Source: Salinisphaera sp002433465 | Lineage (GTDB): Bacteria; Pseudomonadota; Gammaproteobacteria; Nevskiales; Salinisphaeraceae | Direction of reading: 5' to 3' | Assembly: GCF_040361435.1 (NCBI RefSeq) | Contig: NZ_APNL01000005.1 | Coordinates: forward strand, 124,001 to 188,000 | DNA: 64,000 nucleotides | Part shown: positions 35,428 through 44,791 of the stretch, piece by piece | Position numbering within the stretch: the first letter of the stretch is position 1 | Layout: each line of letters opens with the position of its first letter | Notes under the pieces: generated by a model | Databases searched by the model: none | The model's input: only the letters and a program-made list of their open reading frames with translations | What the model was told of the DNA's origin: nothing | Program-made: the position numbers and the translations under genes

Positions 35428-37274
35428 ATTTGCTAGCCCTGACCATCGTCTTTCCGCTCGCCGGCAGCCTCGCGCTGTCGTTCTTTCCGCGCATGGCCGA
35501 TCGCGCCGCGGCGACCATCGGTGCCGGGTCGGTGGGCCTGTCCGCGCTGGTATCGGCGTGGCTGATCTATACCTTCGTCACCGGCGACGGCGCGGCCTAT
35601 ACGCAAACCCTGTGGACCTGGGTTTCGGTGGGCGACTTCACGCCGGCGTTCGCGCTTTATTTCGACGGGCTGGCCGCGACCATGCTCGGCGTGATTACCG
35701 GCGTGGGTTTTCTCATCCACGTGTTTGCCGGCTGGTACATGAAGCACGACCTCGACGGCGGGCCGGGCATGGGGCGCTTTTTCGCCTACATGAACCTGTT
35801 CATCGTCGCCATGCTGCTGCTCGTGCTCGGCGACAACCTGTTCCTGCTGTTCCTCGGCTGGGAAGGCGTAGGCCTGTGCAGCTATCTGCTCATCGGCTAC
35901 TACTACCGTGACGAGGCCAATGCCTGGGCGGCCTTCAAGGCGTTTCTGATCACCCGTATCGGCGACGTGTTCCTGGCCATCGGCCTGTTCCTGATGTTCG
36001 CCACCTTCGGCACGCTCGATATCCAGACCCTTCTGGAACAGGCACCCCGGGCCTGGGCCGAAGGCGACCCGATGGCCAGCCTCGCCGCGCTGCTGCTGCT
36101 GGGCGGCGCCGTGGGCAAGTCCGCACAGCTGCCGCTACAGACCTGGCTGCCCGACGCCATGGCCGGCCCGACGCCGGTGTCGGCGCTGATCCACGCGGCC
36201 ACCATGGTCACCGCAGGCGTGTATCTGATCGCGCGCATGCATGTGATATTCGAGCTTGCCCCGGCCGTGCTGGCCCTGGTGGGCGTCGTGGGCGCGGTCA
36301 CGCTGCTGCTGGCCGGCTTCGCAGCGCTGTGCCAGACCGATATCAAGCGCGTGCTCGCCTATTCCACCATGAGTCAGATCGGCTACATGTTCCTGGCGCT
36401 CGGCGTGGGCGCCTGGGATGCGGCGATCTTCCATCTGATGATCCATGCCTTCTTCAAGGCCCTGCTGTTCCTGGCCTCGGGCTCGGTGATCATCGCCTGC
36501 CACCACGAGCAGAACATCTTCAAGATGGGCGGGCTGCGCAAGAGCCTGCCGCTGGATTACGCGGTATTCATCATCGGCGGCGCGGCGCTGGCCGCCCTGC
36601 CCCTGGTCACGGCCGGCTTCTATTCCAAGGACGAAATCCTGTGGCTGTCGTTTGCAAACGGCCACCACGTGCTCTGGTTCGCCGGCCTGGTCGGCGCGTT
36701 TTTGACCGCGCTCTACACCTTCCGCATGATTTTCATCGCCTTCCATGGCGAAGCCCAGATCAAGGCCCATGCGGGCCGCGGCATTGCCCATCATCTGCCG
36801 CTGATCGTGCTGGCCGTGCTGTCCACCTTCCTGGGCGCCTGGATCCACCCGCCGCTGGCCGACGTGCTGCCGGTCCATGAAGGCGGCGATCACGGCACCA
36901 CGAAACTGATCGTGGAAGTGCTGTCCGCTGCCGTGGCCATCGTCGGCCTCGGCGTGGCCGCTGCGCTGTACCTGGGTAGCCGACAGACCGCCGAGAAACT
37001 GGCATCCAATCCGCTTGGCCGTGGCCTGTGGCAGCTCTGGCACAACGCCTGGGGATTCGACACGCTCTACGACCGCGTCTTCGTGCGCCCCTATCTGCTG
37101 CTGACCCGCCTGCATCGTCGCGACTGGATCAACTCGACCGTCAACGTCGCGCCGCAGATCGCGCTCATGCTCAACAGCGCGCTGGTCACCACCCAGAGCG
37201 GGCGCCTGCGCTGGTATGCGCTGTCGTTGTTTGCCGGTGCCGCGGTGCTGCTCGTCGCGCTGCTGTTCGGGTAA
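35424..37274 (+). CDS. nuoL: NADH-quinone oxidoreductase subunit L
   Basis: A 616-residue antiporter-like subunit, the distal proton channel. Seen: FLGWEGVGLCSYLLIGYYY with the key Glu, LQTWLPDAMAGPTPVSALIHAATMVTAGVYLIARMH with the Lys-region helix, and the long C-terminal lateral helix after residue 500. Length matches E. coli NuoL (613). Followed by a 70-base gap before nuoM. Confidence 0.97.
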   Translation: MNLLALTIVFPLAGSLALSFFPRMADRAAATIGAGSVGLSALVSAWLIYTFVTGDGAAYTQTLWTWVSVGDFTPAFALYFDGLAATMLGVITGVGFLIHVFAGWYMKHDLDGGPGMGRFFAYMNLFIVAMLLLVLGDNLFLLFLGWEGVGLCSYLLIGYYYRDEANAWAAFKAFLITRIGDVFLAIGLFLMFATFGTLDIQTLLEQAPRAWAEGDPMASLAALLLLGGAVGKSAQLPLQTWLPDAMAGPTPVSALIHAATMVTAGVYLIARMHVIFELAPAVLALVGVVGAVTLLLAGFAALCQTDIKRVLAYSTMSQIGYMFLALGVGAWDAAIFHLMIHAFFKALLFLASGSVIIACHHEQNIFKMGGLRKSLPLDYAVFIIGGAALAALPLVTAGFYSKDEILWLSFANGHHVLWFAGLVGAFLTALYTFRMIFIAFHGEAQIKAHAGRGIAHHLPLIVLAVLSTFLGAWIHPPLADVLPVHEGGDHGTTKLIVEVLSAAVAIVGLGVAAALYLGSRQTAEKLASNPLGRGLWQLWHNAWGFDTLYDRVFVRPYLLLTRLHRRDWINSTVNVAPQIALMLNSALVTTQSGRLRWYALSLFAGAAVLLVALLFG

Positions 37275-37344
37275 TGCGCATGAATACATACGATAACGGC
37301 GTGACGACGGCGCGCTCATTCACAGGTCCCAAGGAACGTTCTCA

Positions 37345-38874
37345 ATGATCCTGTGCTGGCTTCTATTCGTCCCCTTCATCGGCGGCCTGCTTTGCTGGCA
37401 GCTGGAAAGCCGCCATGCCCCCGCGCAGGCGCCGCGCTGGATCGCGCTGCTGACCATGCTGCTCGTGGTCGGCCTGGCGCTCTGGCTGTGGCTGACGGGC
37501 GACTATTCGCTGGCCGGCGGGGCGGTGGGCGACGCGCCGAACTGGGCCCACCAGATCCGCCTGCCCTGGATCGATCGCTTCGGGATTTCCTTTCACCTGG
37601 CGCTCGACGGCCTGTCGCTGATCATGATCATGCTGACCGGCTTTCTCGGCGTACTCGCCGTGGTGTGTTCCTGGCGCGAAATCACCAACCGGATCGGCTT
37701 CTTCCATCTGAACCTGCTCTGGATCATCGGCGGCGTGGTCGGCGTGTTCCTGGCCGTGGATCTTTTCCTGTTCTTCTTTTTCTGGGAAATGATGCTGGTG
37801 CCGATGTATTTCCTGATCGCGCTGTGGGGACACAGTGGCTCGAAAGGCAATACCCGCATCGGCGCCGCGATCAAGTTCTTCATCTATACCCAGGCCAGCG
37901 GCCTGTTGATGCTGGTTTCGATTCTGGGTCTGGTGTTCGCCCACTACAGCCAGACCGGCACCTTCACCTTCGACTATATGGTGCTGCGTGAAACCCCGCT
38001 GACCGGCACTATCGCCTACGTGCTGATGCTGGGCTTCTTCATCGCCTTTGCGGTGAAGCTGCCGGTGGTCCCGCTGCACGGCTGGCTGCCGGACGCGCAT
38101 GCCCAGGCGCCGACCGCCGGCTCGGTCGATCTGGCCGGCATTCTGCTCAAGACCGCGGCCTACGGCATGCTGCGTTTCGCGATTCCGTTGTTCCCCGAGG
38201 CCTCGGCCCAGTTCGCGCCTGTTGCCATGGCGCTGGGTTTGATCGGCATCTACTACGGCGCGCTGCTGGCCTTTTCGCAGACCGACGTCAAGCGCCTGAT
38301 CGCCTGCTCCAGTATTTCGCATATGGGCTTCGTGCTGATCGGCATCTATTCCGGCACGCTGCTCGCGCTGCAGGGCGTGATCGTGCAGATGGTGGCCCAT
38401 GCCTTCTCGGCGGCGGGTCTGTTCATCATCTCCGGCCAGATCTACGAGCGTATCCATACCCGCGACATGCGTCAGATGGGCGGCCTGTTCGGGCGTATGG
38501 GCGCGCTGCCGGGCTTTGCGCTGGTGTTCGTGATGGCCTCGCTGGGCATGCCCGGCACCGGCAACTTCATCGGCGAGTTCCTGATCCTGTTCGGCGCCTT
38601 CGATACGGTGCCCTGGGTCGTGGTCGCGGCCAGTGGCGGCCTCGTCATGGCAGCCATCTATTCCCTGGTGCTCATGCACCGCGTTTATTGGGGCACGCCC
38701 AAGTCGGAGGCCTCGCTCGGCGGGCTCGACCCGCGCGAATACAGCATGATGCTGCTACTGCTCGTGCTCACGCTCTGGCTTGGCCTGTTCCCGAATACCG
38801 TGCTCGATATCTCGCATACGGCGATGACCGAAGTCACCGACTGGTTCGCCGTTGCTCCGTTGCCGTCCCGTTAA
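37345..38874 (+). CDS. nuoM: NADH-quinone oxidoreductase subunit M
   Basis: A 509-residue antiporter-like subunit with about 14 helices. Conserved: FFFWEMMLVPMYFLIALWG with the helix-5 Glu, LPVVPLHGWLPDAHAQAPTAGSVDLAGILLKTAAYGMLRFAIP, and FSQTDVKRLIACSSISHMGFVLIG. AAGGAAC lies at the proper distance before the ATG. Confidence 0.97.
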   Translation: MILCWLLFVPFIGGLLCWQLESRHAPAQAPRWIALLTMLLVVGLALWLWLTGDYSLAGGAVGDAPNWAHQIRLPWIDRFGISFHLALDGLSLIMIMLTGFLGVLAVVCSWREITNRIGFFHLNLLWIIGGVVGVFLAVDLFLFFFFWEMMLVPMYFLIALWGHSGSKGNTRIGAAIKFFIYTQASGLLMLVSILGLVFAHYSQTGTFTFDYMVLRETPLTGTIAYVLMLGFFIAFAVKLPVVPLHGWLPDAHAQAPTAGSVDLAGILLKTAAYGMLRFAIPLFPEASAQFAPVAMALGLIGIYYGALLAFSQTDVKRLIACSSISHMGFVLIGIYSGTLLALQGVIVQMVAHAFSAAGLFIISGQIYERIHTRDMRQMGGLFGRMGALPGFALVFVMASLGMPGTGNFIGEFLILFGAFDTVPWVVVAASGGLVMAAIYSLVLMHRVYWGTPKSEASLGGLDPREYSMMLLLLVLTLWLGLFPNTVLDISHTAMTEVTDWFAVAPLPSR

Positions 38875-38886
38875 GCGAAAGGCGTC

Positions 38887-40338
38887 ATGACCGACTTTTC
38901 CACTCAGATGCTCGCCCTCGCGCCGTTGCTGATCCTGTGCGCGACCGTTGTCGGCGTGATGCTGTCGATCGCGGTACACCGCCACCACTTCACGGCGGCC
39001 ACAATGACCGTGGTCGGCCTGAACGCGGCCCTGCTGTCGCTGCTGGGCGTGCTCCAGATCACGCCGATCCAGGTCACGCCGCTGTTCATCATCGATGATT
39101 ATTCGCTGCTGTTCGGCGCCATCGTGCTGGTGGCATCGCTGGCCTGTACCACGCTGGCCCATGCCTATCTGGATACCCTGCCGGACCGGCGCGAAGAGTT
39201 TTATATCCTGCTGCTATGCTCGGCCGGCGGCGCCCTCGCGCTGATCGCCAGCCGGCACTTCGCGTCGCTGTTCATCGGCCTCGAGCTGTTGTCGGTGCCG
39301 CTGTACGGCATGGTCGCCTATGCTTATCGCGACCGTATTTCGCTGGAAGCCGGCCTGAAGTACATGGTGCTCTCGGGCGCGGCTTCGGCCTTCCTGCTGT
39401 TCGGTATGGCGCTGCTGTACGCGGCATCGGGCAGCCTCGAATACGCCGGCCTGGTGGATACCCTGGCCGGCAACAGCGGCTCGCCCTGGCTGCTGGCCGG
39501 CGTGGGCATGATGGTCGTCGCACTGGCCTTCAAGCTGTCGCTGGTGCCGTTCCATGTCTGGACGCCGGACGTCTACGAAGGCGCACCGGGGCCGGTCTCG
39601 GCCTTTCTGGCCACGGTGAGCAAGGTCGCGGTCTTCGCGCTGCTGCTGCGATTTTTCACGCTCGCACCGCCGGCCGCCAACGGCTGGCTGCTCACGCTGA
39701 TGGGCGTAATCGCCATGGCGTCCATGCTGGTCGGCAACCTGCTCGCGCTGCGCCAGCGCAACGTCAAGCGGCTGCTGGGTTATTCCTCGATTGCGCATCT
39801 GGGCTATCTGATGACCGCGATCGTGGCCGGCGGCACCTTCAGCATCGAAACCGTGGGCATCTATCTGGCCACCTATGTCGCCACCACGCTCGGCGCATTC
39901 GGCGTGGTCACGCTCGTATCCAGCCCCTACTCCGGTACCGACGCGGGGGCTCTGCACCACTATCGCGGGCTGTTCTGGCGCCGGCCGTACCTGGCGACTG
40001 TGTTCACCGTCATGATGCTGTCGCTGGCCGGCATCCCGATGACCGCAGGCTTTCTCGGCAAGTTCTACGTGATTGCCATCGCCGTGCAATCCGGCCTGTG
40101 GTGGCTGGTCGGCGGCATCGTGCTCGGCAGCGCCATCGGCCTGTACTACTACCTGCGCATGATGGTCATCCTGTTCCTGGACGAGCCCGGCGAAAGCCGT
40201 CGCGACGCGGTTTCCGGCTGGGGGCAGCAGTCCGGCGGCATCATGGTGCTGTTGCTGGCGGCCGCGGTGATCTTCTTCGGCATCTATCCGCAGCCGCTGA
40301 TCTCGCTGGTCAGCGCTACGGGCATGGCCGGCGGCTGA
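38887..40338 (+). CDS. nuoN: NADH-quinone oxidoreductase subunit N
   Basis: A 483-residue antiporter-like subunit, next to NuoK in the membrane arm. Conserved: FIGLELLSVPLYGMVAYAY with the helix-5 Glu, GLKYMVLSGAASAFLLFGMALLY, and FKLSLVPFHVWTPDVYEGAPGPVSAFLATVSKVA. Last canonical nuo gene; its TGA overlaps the ATG of a lipoprotein gene by one base. Confidence 0.97.
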   Translation: MTDFSTQMLALAPLLILCATVVGVMLSIAVHRHHFTAATMTVVGLNAALLSLLGVLQITPIQVTPLFIIDDYSLLFGAIVLVASLACTTLAHAYLDTLPDRREEFYILLLCSAGGALALIASRHFASLFIGLELLSVPLYGMVAYAYRDRISLEAGLKYMVLSGAASAFLLFGMALLYAASGSLEYAGLVDTLAGNSGSPWLLAGVGMMVVALAFKLSLVPFHVWTPDVYEGAPGPVSAFLATVSKVAVFALLLRFFTLAPPAANGWLLTLMGVIAMASMLVGNLLALRQRNVKRLLGYSSIAHLGYLMTAIVAGGTFSIETVGIYLATYVATTLGAFGVVTLVSSPYSGTDAGALHHYRGLFWRRPYLATVFTVMMLSLAGIPMTAGFLGKFYVIAIAVQSGLWWLVGGIVLGSAIGLYYYLRMMVILFLDEPGESRRDAVSGWGQQSGGIMVLLLAAAVIFFGIYPQPLISLVSATGMAGG

Positions 40339-40778
40339 TGCAGACGGGCCGGTATCGCGCCGCTGTTTCGAGCATATGGCTCGCGGGCCTGATACTGATC
40401 ATCGCCGGCTGCGCAACGCACGCCCCCGCCCCGCAGGAGGACGCCCGCGCCGACCGAGCTGCCCGCCAGTGGCTCGCGCTCGTCGATCGCGGCACTTATG
40501 AGCGCAGCTGGCAGCAGGCATCGGCAATGTTTCGAAACGGTATCGATCAGAACGCGTGGATCGAGGCGGTTGGAAACGCGCGGGCCGACACCGCTGCGCC
40601 AAGCAAGCGCGAACTCGTATCCATCGCCTACACGCTAAAACTCCCCGGCGTGCCCGACAATGACTATGTCGTACTCGTCTATGCCAGCCGTTTCGATGAC
40701 CGCCCTCCGATTCAGGAAACCGTCACCCTGGTACGAGAAGAAGGCGAGCTGAAAACCGCAGGTTATTTTCTGCGCTAG
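40338..40778 (+). CDS. DUF4019 lipoprotein, coupled to nuoN
   Basis: A 146-residue exported protein with a lipobox IAGC (Cys 25) after a hydrophobic helix. The mature part begins with an Ala-rich linker and carries the DUF4019 pattern: AARQWLALVDRGTYERSWQQASAMFRNGI ... W ... ELVSIAYTLKLPGVPDNDYVVLVYASRF ... ETVTLVREEGELKTAGYFLR. Function is unknown. The ATG overlaps the nuoN stop (TGATG), so translation is coupled to complex I. The tail of the operon ends here; the next gene is convergent. Confidence 0.8.
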   Translation: MQTGRYRAAVSSIWLAGLILIIAGCATHAPAPQEDARADRAARQWLALVDRGTYERSWQQASAMFRNGIDQNAWIEAVGNARADTAAPSKRELVSIAYTLKLPGVPDNDYVVLVYASRFDDRPPIQETVTLVREEGELKTAGYFLR

Positions 40779-40790
40779 CGCTTGGCCGGC

Positions 40791-41306
40791 TCAACGCAGC
40801 CGCGCGGCGGGCCAGACATAGCGCCGTTCAGCCAAGCGCGTGCCGTCGAGGGTGAGCGTCTTGTGCTGGCCATCGGCGACGAAACCCTGCGCCTGATAAA
40901 ACCGCTGTGCCGCACGATTGCCCTGCAACACCCAGAGAGTGACCGCGGCGCCGTTCCGGGCGGCTACGCCCCGGCGAACGGCCAGCCATAGCCGGCGACC
41001 GATGCCCTGCCGGCACGAACGCGGCGCGACATAGATGGCATACAGCTCCATCGTCGCAGCATCCGTATCGTCATCCCGGCTGGGGCCATAGCTGGCCAGC
41101 CCCACGAGTGTCTGCTCGTGTCGGGCCACCAACACCTCGATCGCGGGATCGGCGAGCGCCCGAGTCCACTGCGCTTTCCTGGCATCCACGCTGAGCTCGT
41201 CCAGATAGGCCTGCGGCAACAGACCACGATAGGCGTCGCGCCATGCCGCGACGTGCAGCGCGGCGATCCGGTCGACATCGTCGTCGCAGCCCGGCCCGAC
41301 GTTCAT
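40791..41306 (-). CDS. GNAT family N-acetyltransferase
   Basis: A 171-residue acetyltransferase. The acetyl-CoA loop is seen in MELYAIYVAPRSCRQGIGRRLWLAV (R-x-x-G-x-G), and the C-terminal GNRAAQRFYQAQGF is the usual last strand and helix. The N-terminal AALHVAAWRDAYRGLLP resembles aminoglycoside- and peptide-acetylating relatives, but the substrate cannot be told. It begins 2 bases after the stop of the FAD-linked dehydrogenase gene, so the run of three leftward genes (epimerase, dehydrogenase, acetyltransferase) is one operon. Confidence 0.85.
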   Translation of the reverse strand: MNVGPGCDDDVDRIAALHVAAWRDAYRGLLPQAYLDELSVDARKAQWTRALADPAIEVLVARHEQTLVGLASYGPSRDDDTDAATMELYAIYVAPRSCRQGIGRRLWLAVRRGVAARNGAAVTLWVLQGNRAAQRFYQAQGFVADGQHKTLTLDGTRLAERRYVWPAARLR

Positions 41307-41308
41307 TT

Positions 41309-42721
41309 CTAGGCCTTCACGATCACGCCCGGATTGAGCCGGTTGTGCGGGTCCAGCGCTGTCTTGATCGCGGCGAGCATGTCGCGCTCCACCTCGGATT
41401 TGTAGCGATCCAGGGCGGCGACCTTGAGCCGGCCGATGCCGTGTTCGGCCGCGATCGAGCCGCCCATCTCGGCGACGATATCGTGCACCACGGTATGGGC
41501 GGCCTCGGCCTGGGCCAGAAAGGCCGGGCCGTCGGCGTCCACGGGCTGGGACAGATTGAAATGCAGGTTGCCGTCGCCCACATGCCCGAACGGGCAGGGG
41601 CGCACACCGGGCAGCGCATCGCGAACGGCCGCCAGCGCGCGCTCCAGAAACGCGGGCAGTTTCGATACCGGCAGCGAAATATCGTGCTTGATCGAGGCCC
41701 CTTCGGCGACCTGGGCCGGCGGAAGCGACTCGCGTAAATGCCATAGCCGACGACTGGTTTCGACGTCGTGGGCGATGATGACATCCGTCAATTCGTGCGC
41801 GTGGCGGGCCTGTTCGACGACATGGGCCATGGCGTCAAGCAGCCAGTGGCCGTCGGCAGAGCTGGCCAGCTCGACCAGCAGGTACCAGTCATGATCGATA
41901 TCGAAAGGCTCTTCACAGCCCTCGATATGGCTGCAGGCCAGCGCCACCGCCTGGCGCGACATCAGCTCGCAGCCGGTCAGGTTATGCCCCGAGGCAGCGG
42001 TCAGCCGACGCTGCAGTCGTACCGCCTGGGCCGGGGACTCCAGCGCGAACAGCGCACTGACCTGCTGTACCACCGGCTCGTAGAGCATCATCACCGCAGC
42101 GGTGATGATGCCCAGCGCGCCTTCGCTGCCGATGAACAGGTCGTCCAGGTCGAAACCGCTGTTGTCCTTGCGCAGCCCGGTGAGATTGTTCCAGATACGC
42201 CCGTCCGCGAGCACCACTTCCAGGCCCAGCGCCAGATCGCGGGTGTTGCCATAGCGCACCACGTTCAGCCCGCCTGCATTGGTAGCCAGATTGCCGCCGA
42301 TCCGACAGCGATCGCGCGAGGCAAGCGTCAACGGGAAAAACAGGCCAGCATCGGCCGCGGCCTGTTGCACGTCGGCGAGAATACAACCCGCCTCGACGGT
42401 AATCGTGGCGTTGTCGACGTCGACTTCGCGTACGCGATCCATGCGCTCGAGATTGACGATGACATGGCGCTGGGCGTCGTCTGCGGCGGCCCCGCCCACG
42501 AGCCCGGTATTGCCGGATTGGGCGATTACCGCACAGTTTGCCTCGGCACAGGCGGTGACCACCGCTGCGACCTGCCCCGTATCGGCCGGTCGTACCACCG
42601 CGAGCGCGGTCGGGCGGAACGCGCCCCGCCATTCCACCAGAAAGGGTGCAGCCGCATCGGCCTGCAGCACGTCCGCTGCGCCAACGATTTCGGTCAGTTT
42701 CGCAAGCAACGCATCACGCAT
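41309..42721 (-). CDS. FAD-linked 2-hydroxyacid dehydrogenase (GlcD / D-2-hydroxyglutarate type)
   Basis: A 470-residue flavoprotein: PCMH-type FAD domain (residues 35-215; AQSGNTGLVGGA, GGNLATNAGGLNVVRYGNTRD, LFIGSEGALGIIT) and the C-terminal domain with the substrate-metal motifs PFGHVGDGNLHFN and GSIAAEHGIGR. Its relatives oxidise D-2-hydroxyglutarate, D-lactate or glycolate and pass electrons to quinone or ETF. With no glcE/glcF neighbours, the single-subunit D-2-hydroxyglutarate type is the better reading. It abuts the YfcH gene with no gap. Confidence 0.87.
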   Translation of the reverse strand: MRDALLAKLTEIVGAADVLQADAAAPFLVEWRGAFRPTALAVVRPADTGQVAAVVTACAEANCAVIAQSGNTGLVGGAAADDAQRHVIVNLERMDRVREVDVDNATITVEAGCILADVQQAAADAGLFFPLTLASRDRCRIGGNLATNAGGLNVVRYGNTRDLALGLEVVLADGRIWNNLTGLRKDNSGFDLDDLFIGSEGALGIITAAVMMLYEPVVQQVSALFALESPAQAVRLQRRLTAASGHNLTGCELMSRQAVALACSHIEGCEEPFDIDHDWYLLVELASSADGHWLLDAMAHVVEQARHAHELTDVIIAHDVETSRRLWHLRESLPPAQVAEGASIKHDISLPVSKLPAFLERALAAVRDALPGVRPCPFGHVGDGNLHFNLSQPVDADGPAFLAQAEAAHTVVHDIVAEMGGSIAAEHGIGRLKVAALDRYKSEVERDMLAAIKTALDPHNRLNPGVIVKA

Positions 42722-43621
42722 TCAGCGATCTCCGAGCAGGTCTTCCAGGGCCGGCTGAAGCTTGCGAAACTCGAAGGTGAAACCGGCCTTCTCCAACGCG
42801 CTGGGAATCGCGCGCTGGCCGGTGAGCAGCAAATGGGCCATCTCGCCGACCATCAGCTTGAGCACCGGGCCGGGCACCCAGGCGAACTTGGGCCGGTGCA
42901 ACACGCGCGCGAGCGTGGTCGTGAATTCGCGATTGGTGGCCGGCTCCGGCGCGGTGAGGTTGAACGCCCCGCTACAATCCGGGTTGTCGATGAGAAAACG
43001 AATCGCGGCCACCTCGTCGCTGATGTGTATCCAGGGCATGTACTGCTTGCCGGTGCCGAAATGCCCGCCCAGCCCGAACCTGAACGGCGTGACCATCTGT
43101 GCCAGTGCGCCGTCCTCGGCCCCGAGCACGATGCCGGTACGCACACGACAGACCCGGATGTTGGCGGCCTCGGCACGGCGGGCGGCCTGTTCCCAGGCCA
43201 CGCAAAGCTCGGACTGGAATTCGTCGCCGGGCGATTCGTTTTCGTCGAGCACGTCGTCCCCGCGCGCGCCGTAATAACCGACCGCAGAACCGCTCACCAG
43301 CACCTGCGGCGGCGTGTCCCATTCGCCAATCGTTTCGGTAAGCTGGCGCGTGATCCGCAGGCGGCTTTCGCGCATTTCACGCTTGCGCGCCTCGGTCCAG
43401 CGGCCGTCCGCCAGATTCTCGCCGGCGAGGTTGATCACCGCGTCGGCCGGCGCCGCGGCCTTGATATCGGCCACCGGCACGACCCCTGCCGGCAACACCT
43501 TCGCCGCGGCTGCGGTATCGCGGGTGACGACCTGCACGGCCCAGCCATCGGCCAATAGCGATTCACACAGATGCCGGCCGATAAAGCCGGTGCCCCCGGT
43601 CAACAACGCCTTGTTCATCAC
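42722..43621 (-). CDS. TIGR01777 family epimerase, YfcH-like
   Basis: A 299-residue short-chain-dehydrogenase-fold protein: ALLTGGTGFIGRHLCESLL (NAD(P) loop), VINLAGENLADGRWTEARKREM, SGSAVGYYGARG (Ser and Tyr-x-x-x type site region) and a C-terminal DUF1731 extension (VPGPVLKLMVGEMAHLLLTGQRAIPSAL). The reaction is not known for this family. First gene of a three-gene leftward run. Confidence 0.88.
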   Translation of the reverse strand: MMNKALLTGGTGFIGRHLCESLLADGWAVQVVTRDTAAAAKVLPAGVVPVADIKAAAPADAVINLAGENLADGRWTEARKREMRESRLRITRQLTETIGEWDTPPQVLVSGSAVGYYGARGDDVLDENESPGDEFQSELCVAWEQAARRAEAANIRVCRVRTGIVLGAEDGALAQMVTPFRFGLGGHFGTGKQYMPWIHISDEVAAIRFLIDNPDCSGAFNLTAPEPATNREFTTTLARVLHRPKFAWVPGPVLKLMVGEMAHLLLTGQRAIPSALEKAGFTFEFRKLQPALEDLLGDR

Positions 43622-43759
43622 AAGCTCCGCGAGTAAAAGACAAAGAAAAATGCCAACTTGCAGACTAAAGCGCCGGCGAGGGCAGCGCCAGTCCAGATAA
43701 AACCCTATTCCACAATACGCCGATCGCGCGCTCGGCGCCGAATGGTTTTTACCTGCCTA

Positions 43760-43788
43760 TTGCAAAAAGCCGACAGATCGCGTTAGCT
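43760..43788 (+). promoter_or_regulatory. possible tRNA-Gly promoter
   Basis: TTGCAA, 17 bases, then TTAGCT, followed by a GC-rich stretch (GTGCGGGTCG) before the tRNA. The -35 is reasonable and the -10 weak; a GC-rich discriminator is usual for growth-rate-regulated stable RNA promoters. Confidence 0.35.
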
Positions 43789-43800
43789 GTGCGGGTCGTG

Positions 43801-43876
43801 GCGGCGGTAGCTCAGTTGGTAGAGCGCGACCCTCCCACGGTCGAGGTCGCGAGTTCGAATCTCGTCCGCCGCTCCA
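43801..43876 (+). tRNA. tRNA-Gly, anticodon CCC
   Basis: A 76-base cloverleaf can be folded fully: 7-bp acceptor GCGGCGG/CCGCCGC, D stem GCUC/GAGC with AGUUGGUA loop, anticodon stem CGACC/GGUCG with loop CUCCCAC (anticodon CCC, reading GGG), 5-base variable region, T stem with the TUCGAAU loop, discriminator U73 as in bacterial glycine tRNAs, and an encoded CCA. Single gene, not in an array. Confidence 0.97.
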
Positions 43877-43906
43877 CTTCTTCCCGCCCACGGCTGCATG
43901 CATGCG

Positions 43907-44449
43907 CTATCGCTGATAGAGCAGCGATTCCGCCTGGAGTGCGGAAACGATCCGCCGGGCGAGCGCGTCTGCCTGTTTCGGAACCGATCGCCGTGCGCTT
44001 TCTGCGGTATCGAAGGCGAACTGCGCGGTGACCTGCTGGCCCGCGTTGTCGATCACGCGCACGTTATAGGCGACCCGCCCCTGACCGATCACGCGGCGCG
44101 ACGTGGTGTGCATATCGGCCAGTTCGATCACGATCGTGGCCTGGGCGCCGCTGGCGCGACTGGCCGCATGACGGCTCGCGGCATCCTGCTGACGGGTGGG
44201 CGGCGCAGCGGCGAGCATGGACGTACAGGCATGCCCGGCCGCAAACAGTCGGTCGCAGAGCGCCTGTTCGAAGGCGGCTTCGATGGCCACGTCGGCAAAG
44301 GCACCATAGGCCAGAAATCCGTCGTAGCGCATGTCCTTCTGCGCGGGATCAACGAACCGATACGACGGCGCACTGGCACAGCCGGCCAGCGCCGCGGCCG
44401 CGCTTAGAACGACGCAGGTCAGCGCGACAAAACGGCGTAGATCAACCAA
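43907..44449 (-). CDS. lipoprotein of unknown function
   Basis: A 180-residue exported protein with a good lipobox LAGC (Cys 24). The mature region has RYDGFLAYGAFADVAIEAAFEQALCDRLFAAGHAC, then a Pro/Ala linker, then ATIVIELADMHTTSRRVIGQGRVAYNVRVIDNAGQQVTAQFAFDT, a beta-rich part. The pattern (a family of small envelope lipoproteins collecting a value by strands) is reminiscent of DUF4136-like proteins, but I do not recognise a family with confidence. It stands alone between the tRNA and the quinone reductase gene. Confidence 0.72.
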   Translation of the reverse strand: MVDLRRFVALTCVVLSAAAALAGCASAPSYRFVDPAQKDMRYDGFLAYGAFADVAIEAAFEQALCDRLFAAGHACTSMLAAAPPTRQQDAASRHAASRASGAQATIVIELADMHTTSRRVIGQGRVAYNVRVIDNAGQQVTAQFAFDTAESARRSVPKQADALARRIVSALQAESLLYQR

Positions 44450-44791
44450 GATGGTGTCCAGATAAACGAATGGTGCGTCAGAGATTATCCGGCGCGATCG
44501 GCACGAACAACTACGCGCGACAAGGCTTCAAGGCGAAACGTAGGCACGGGCCGTGATCGAGCCTCGCCGCATGCGTCGCAACGGCAACGCCCCGGCGCGC
44601 CCTGTGCTAAGCAACGGACGCGCGCGGCCGAGTCTCGGCACCTCGTCTACACGGTGTCTGATTTGTAGGAATACCCGGGACAAGCGACGATCGACGGGGA
44701 TTCAGGCAGAATGCCGGAACGAACGTCCGTTCATTGCGCTGCCTTGCAGCAGCGTGTGGACAATACAGTGCCAATAAAGAGGAGACCCCTG
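44450..44791. promoter_or_regulatory. gene-free upstream region of the quinone reductase gene
   Basis: About 340 bases between divergent genes. Short open frames on both strands look like shadows. The only structured element seen is a small palindrome at 44721-44732 close to the reductase gene (listed separately). No RNA gene is recognisable. Confidence 0.35.
44721..44732. promoter_or_regulatory. TetR-like palindrome before the quinone reductase gene
   Basis: GAACG-TC-CGTTC, 5-bp arms with a 2-base centre, about 60 bases before the start codon. TetR-family operators often have this kind of short GC-containing dyad, but so does random GC-rich DNA, and no regulator gene is adjacent. Confidence 0.25.

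Noticed and set aside
41768..43558. 596-codon rightward open frame
   Set aside because: Antisense to the FAD-linked dehydrogenase and YfcH genes, both clearly conserved.
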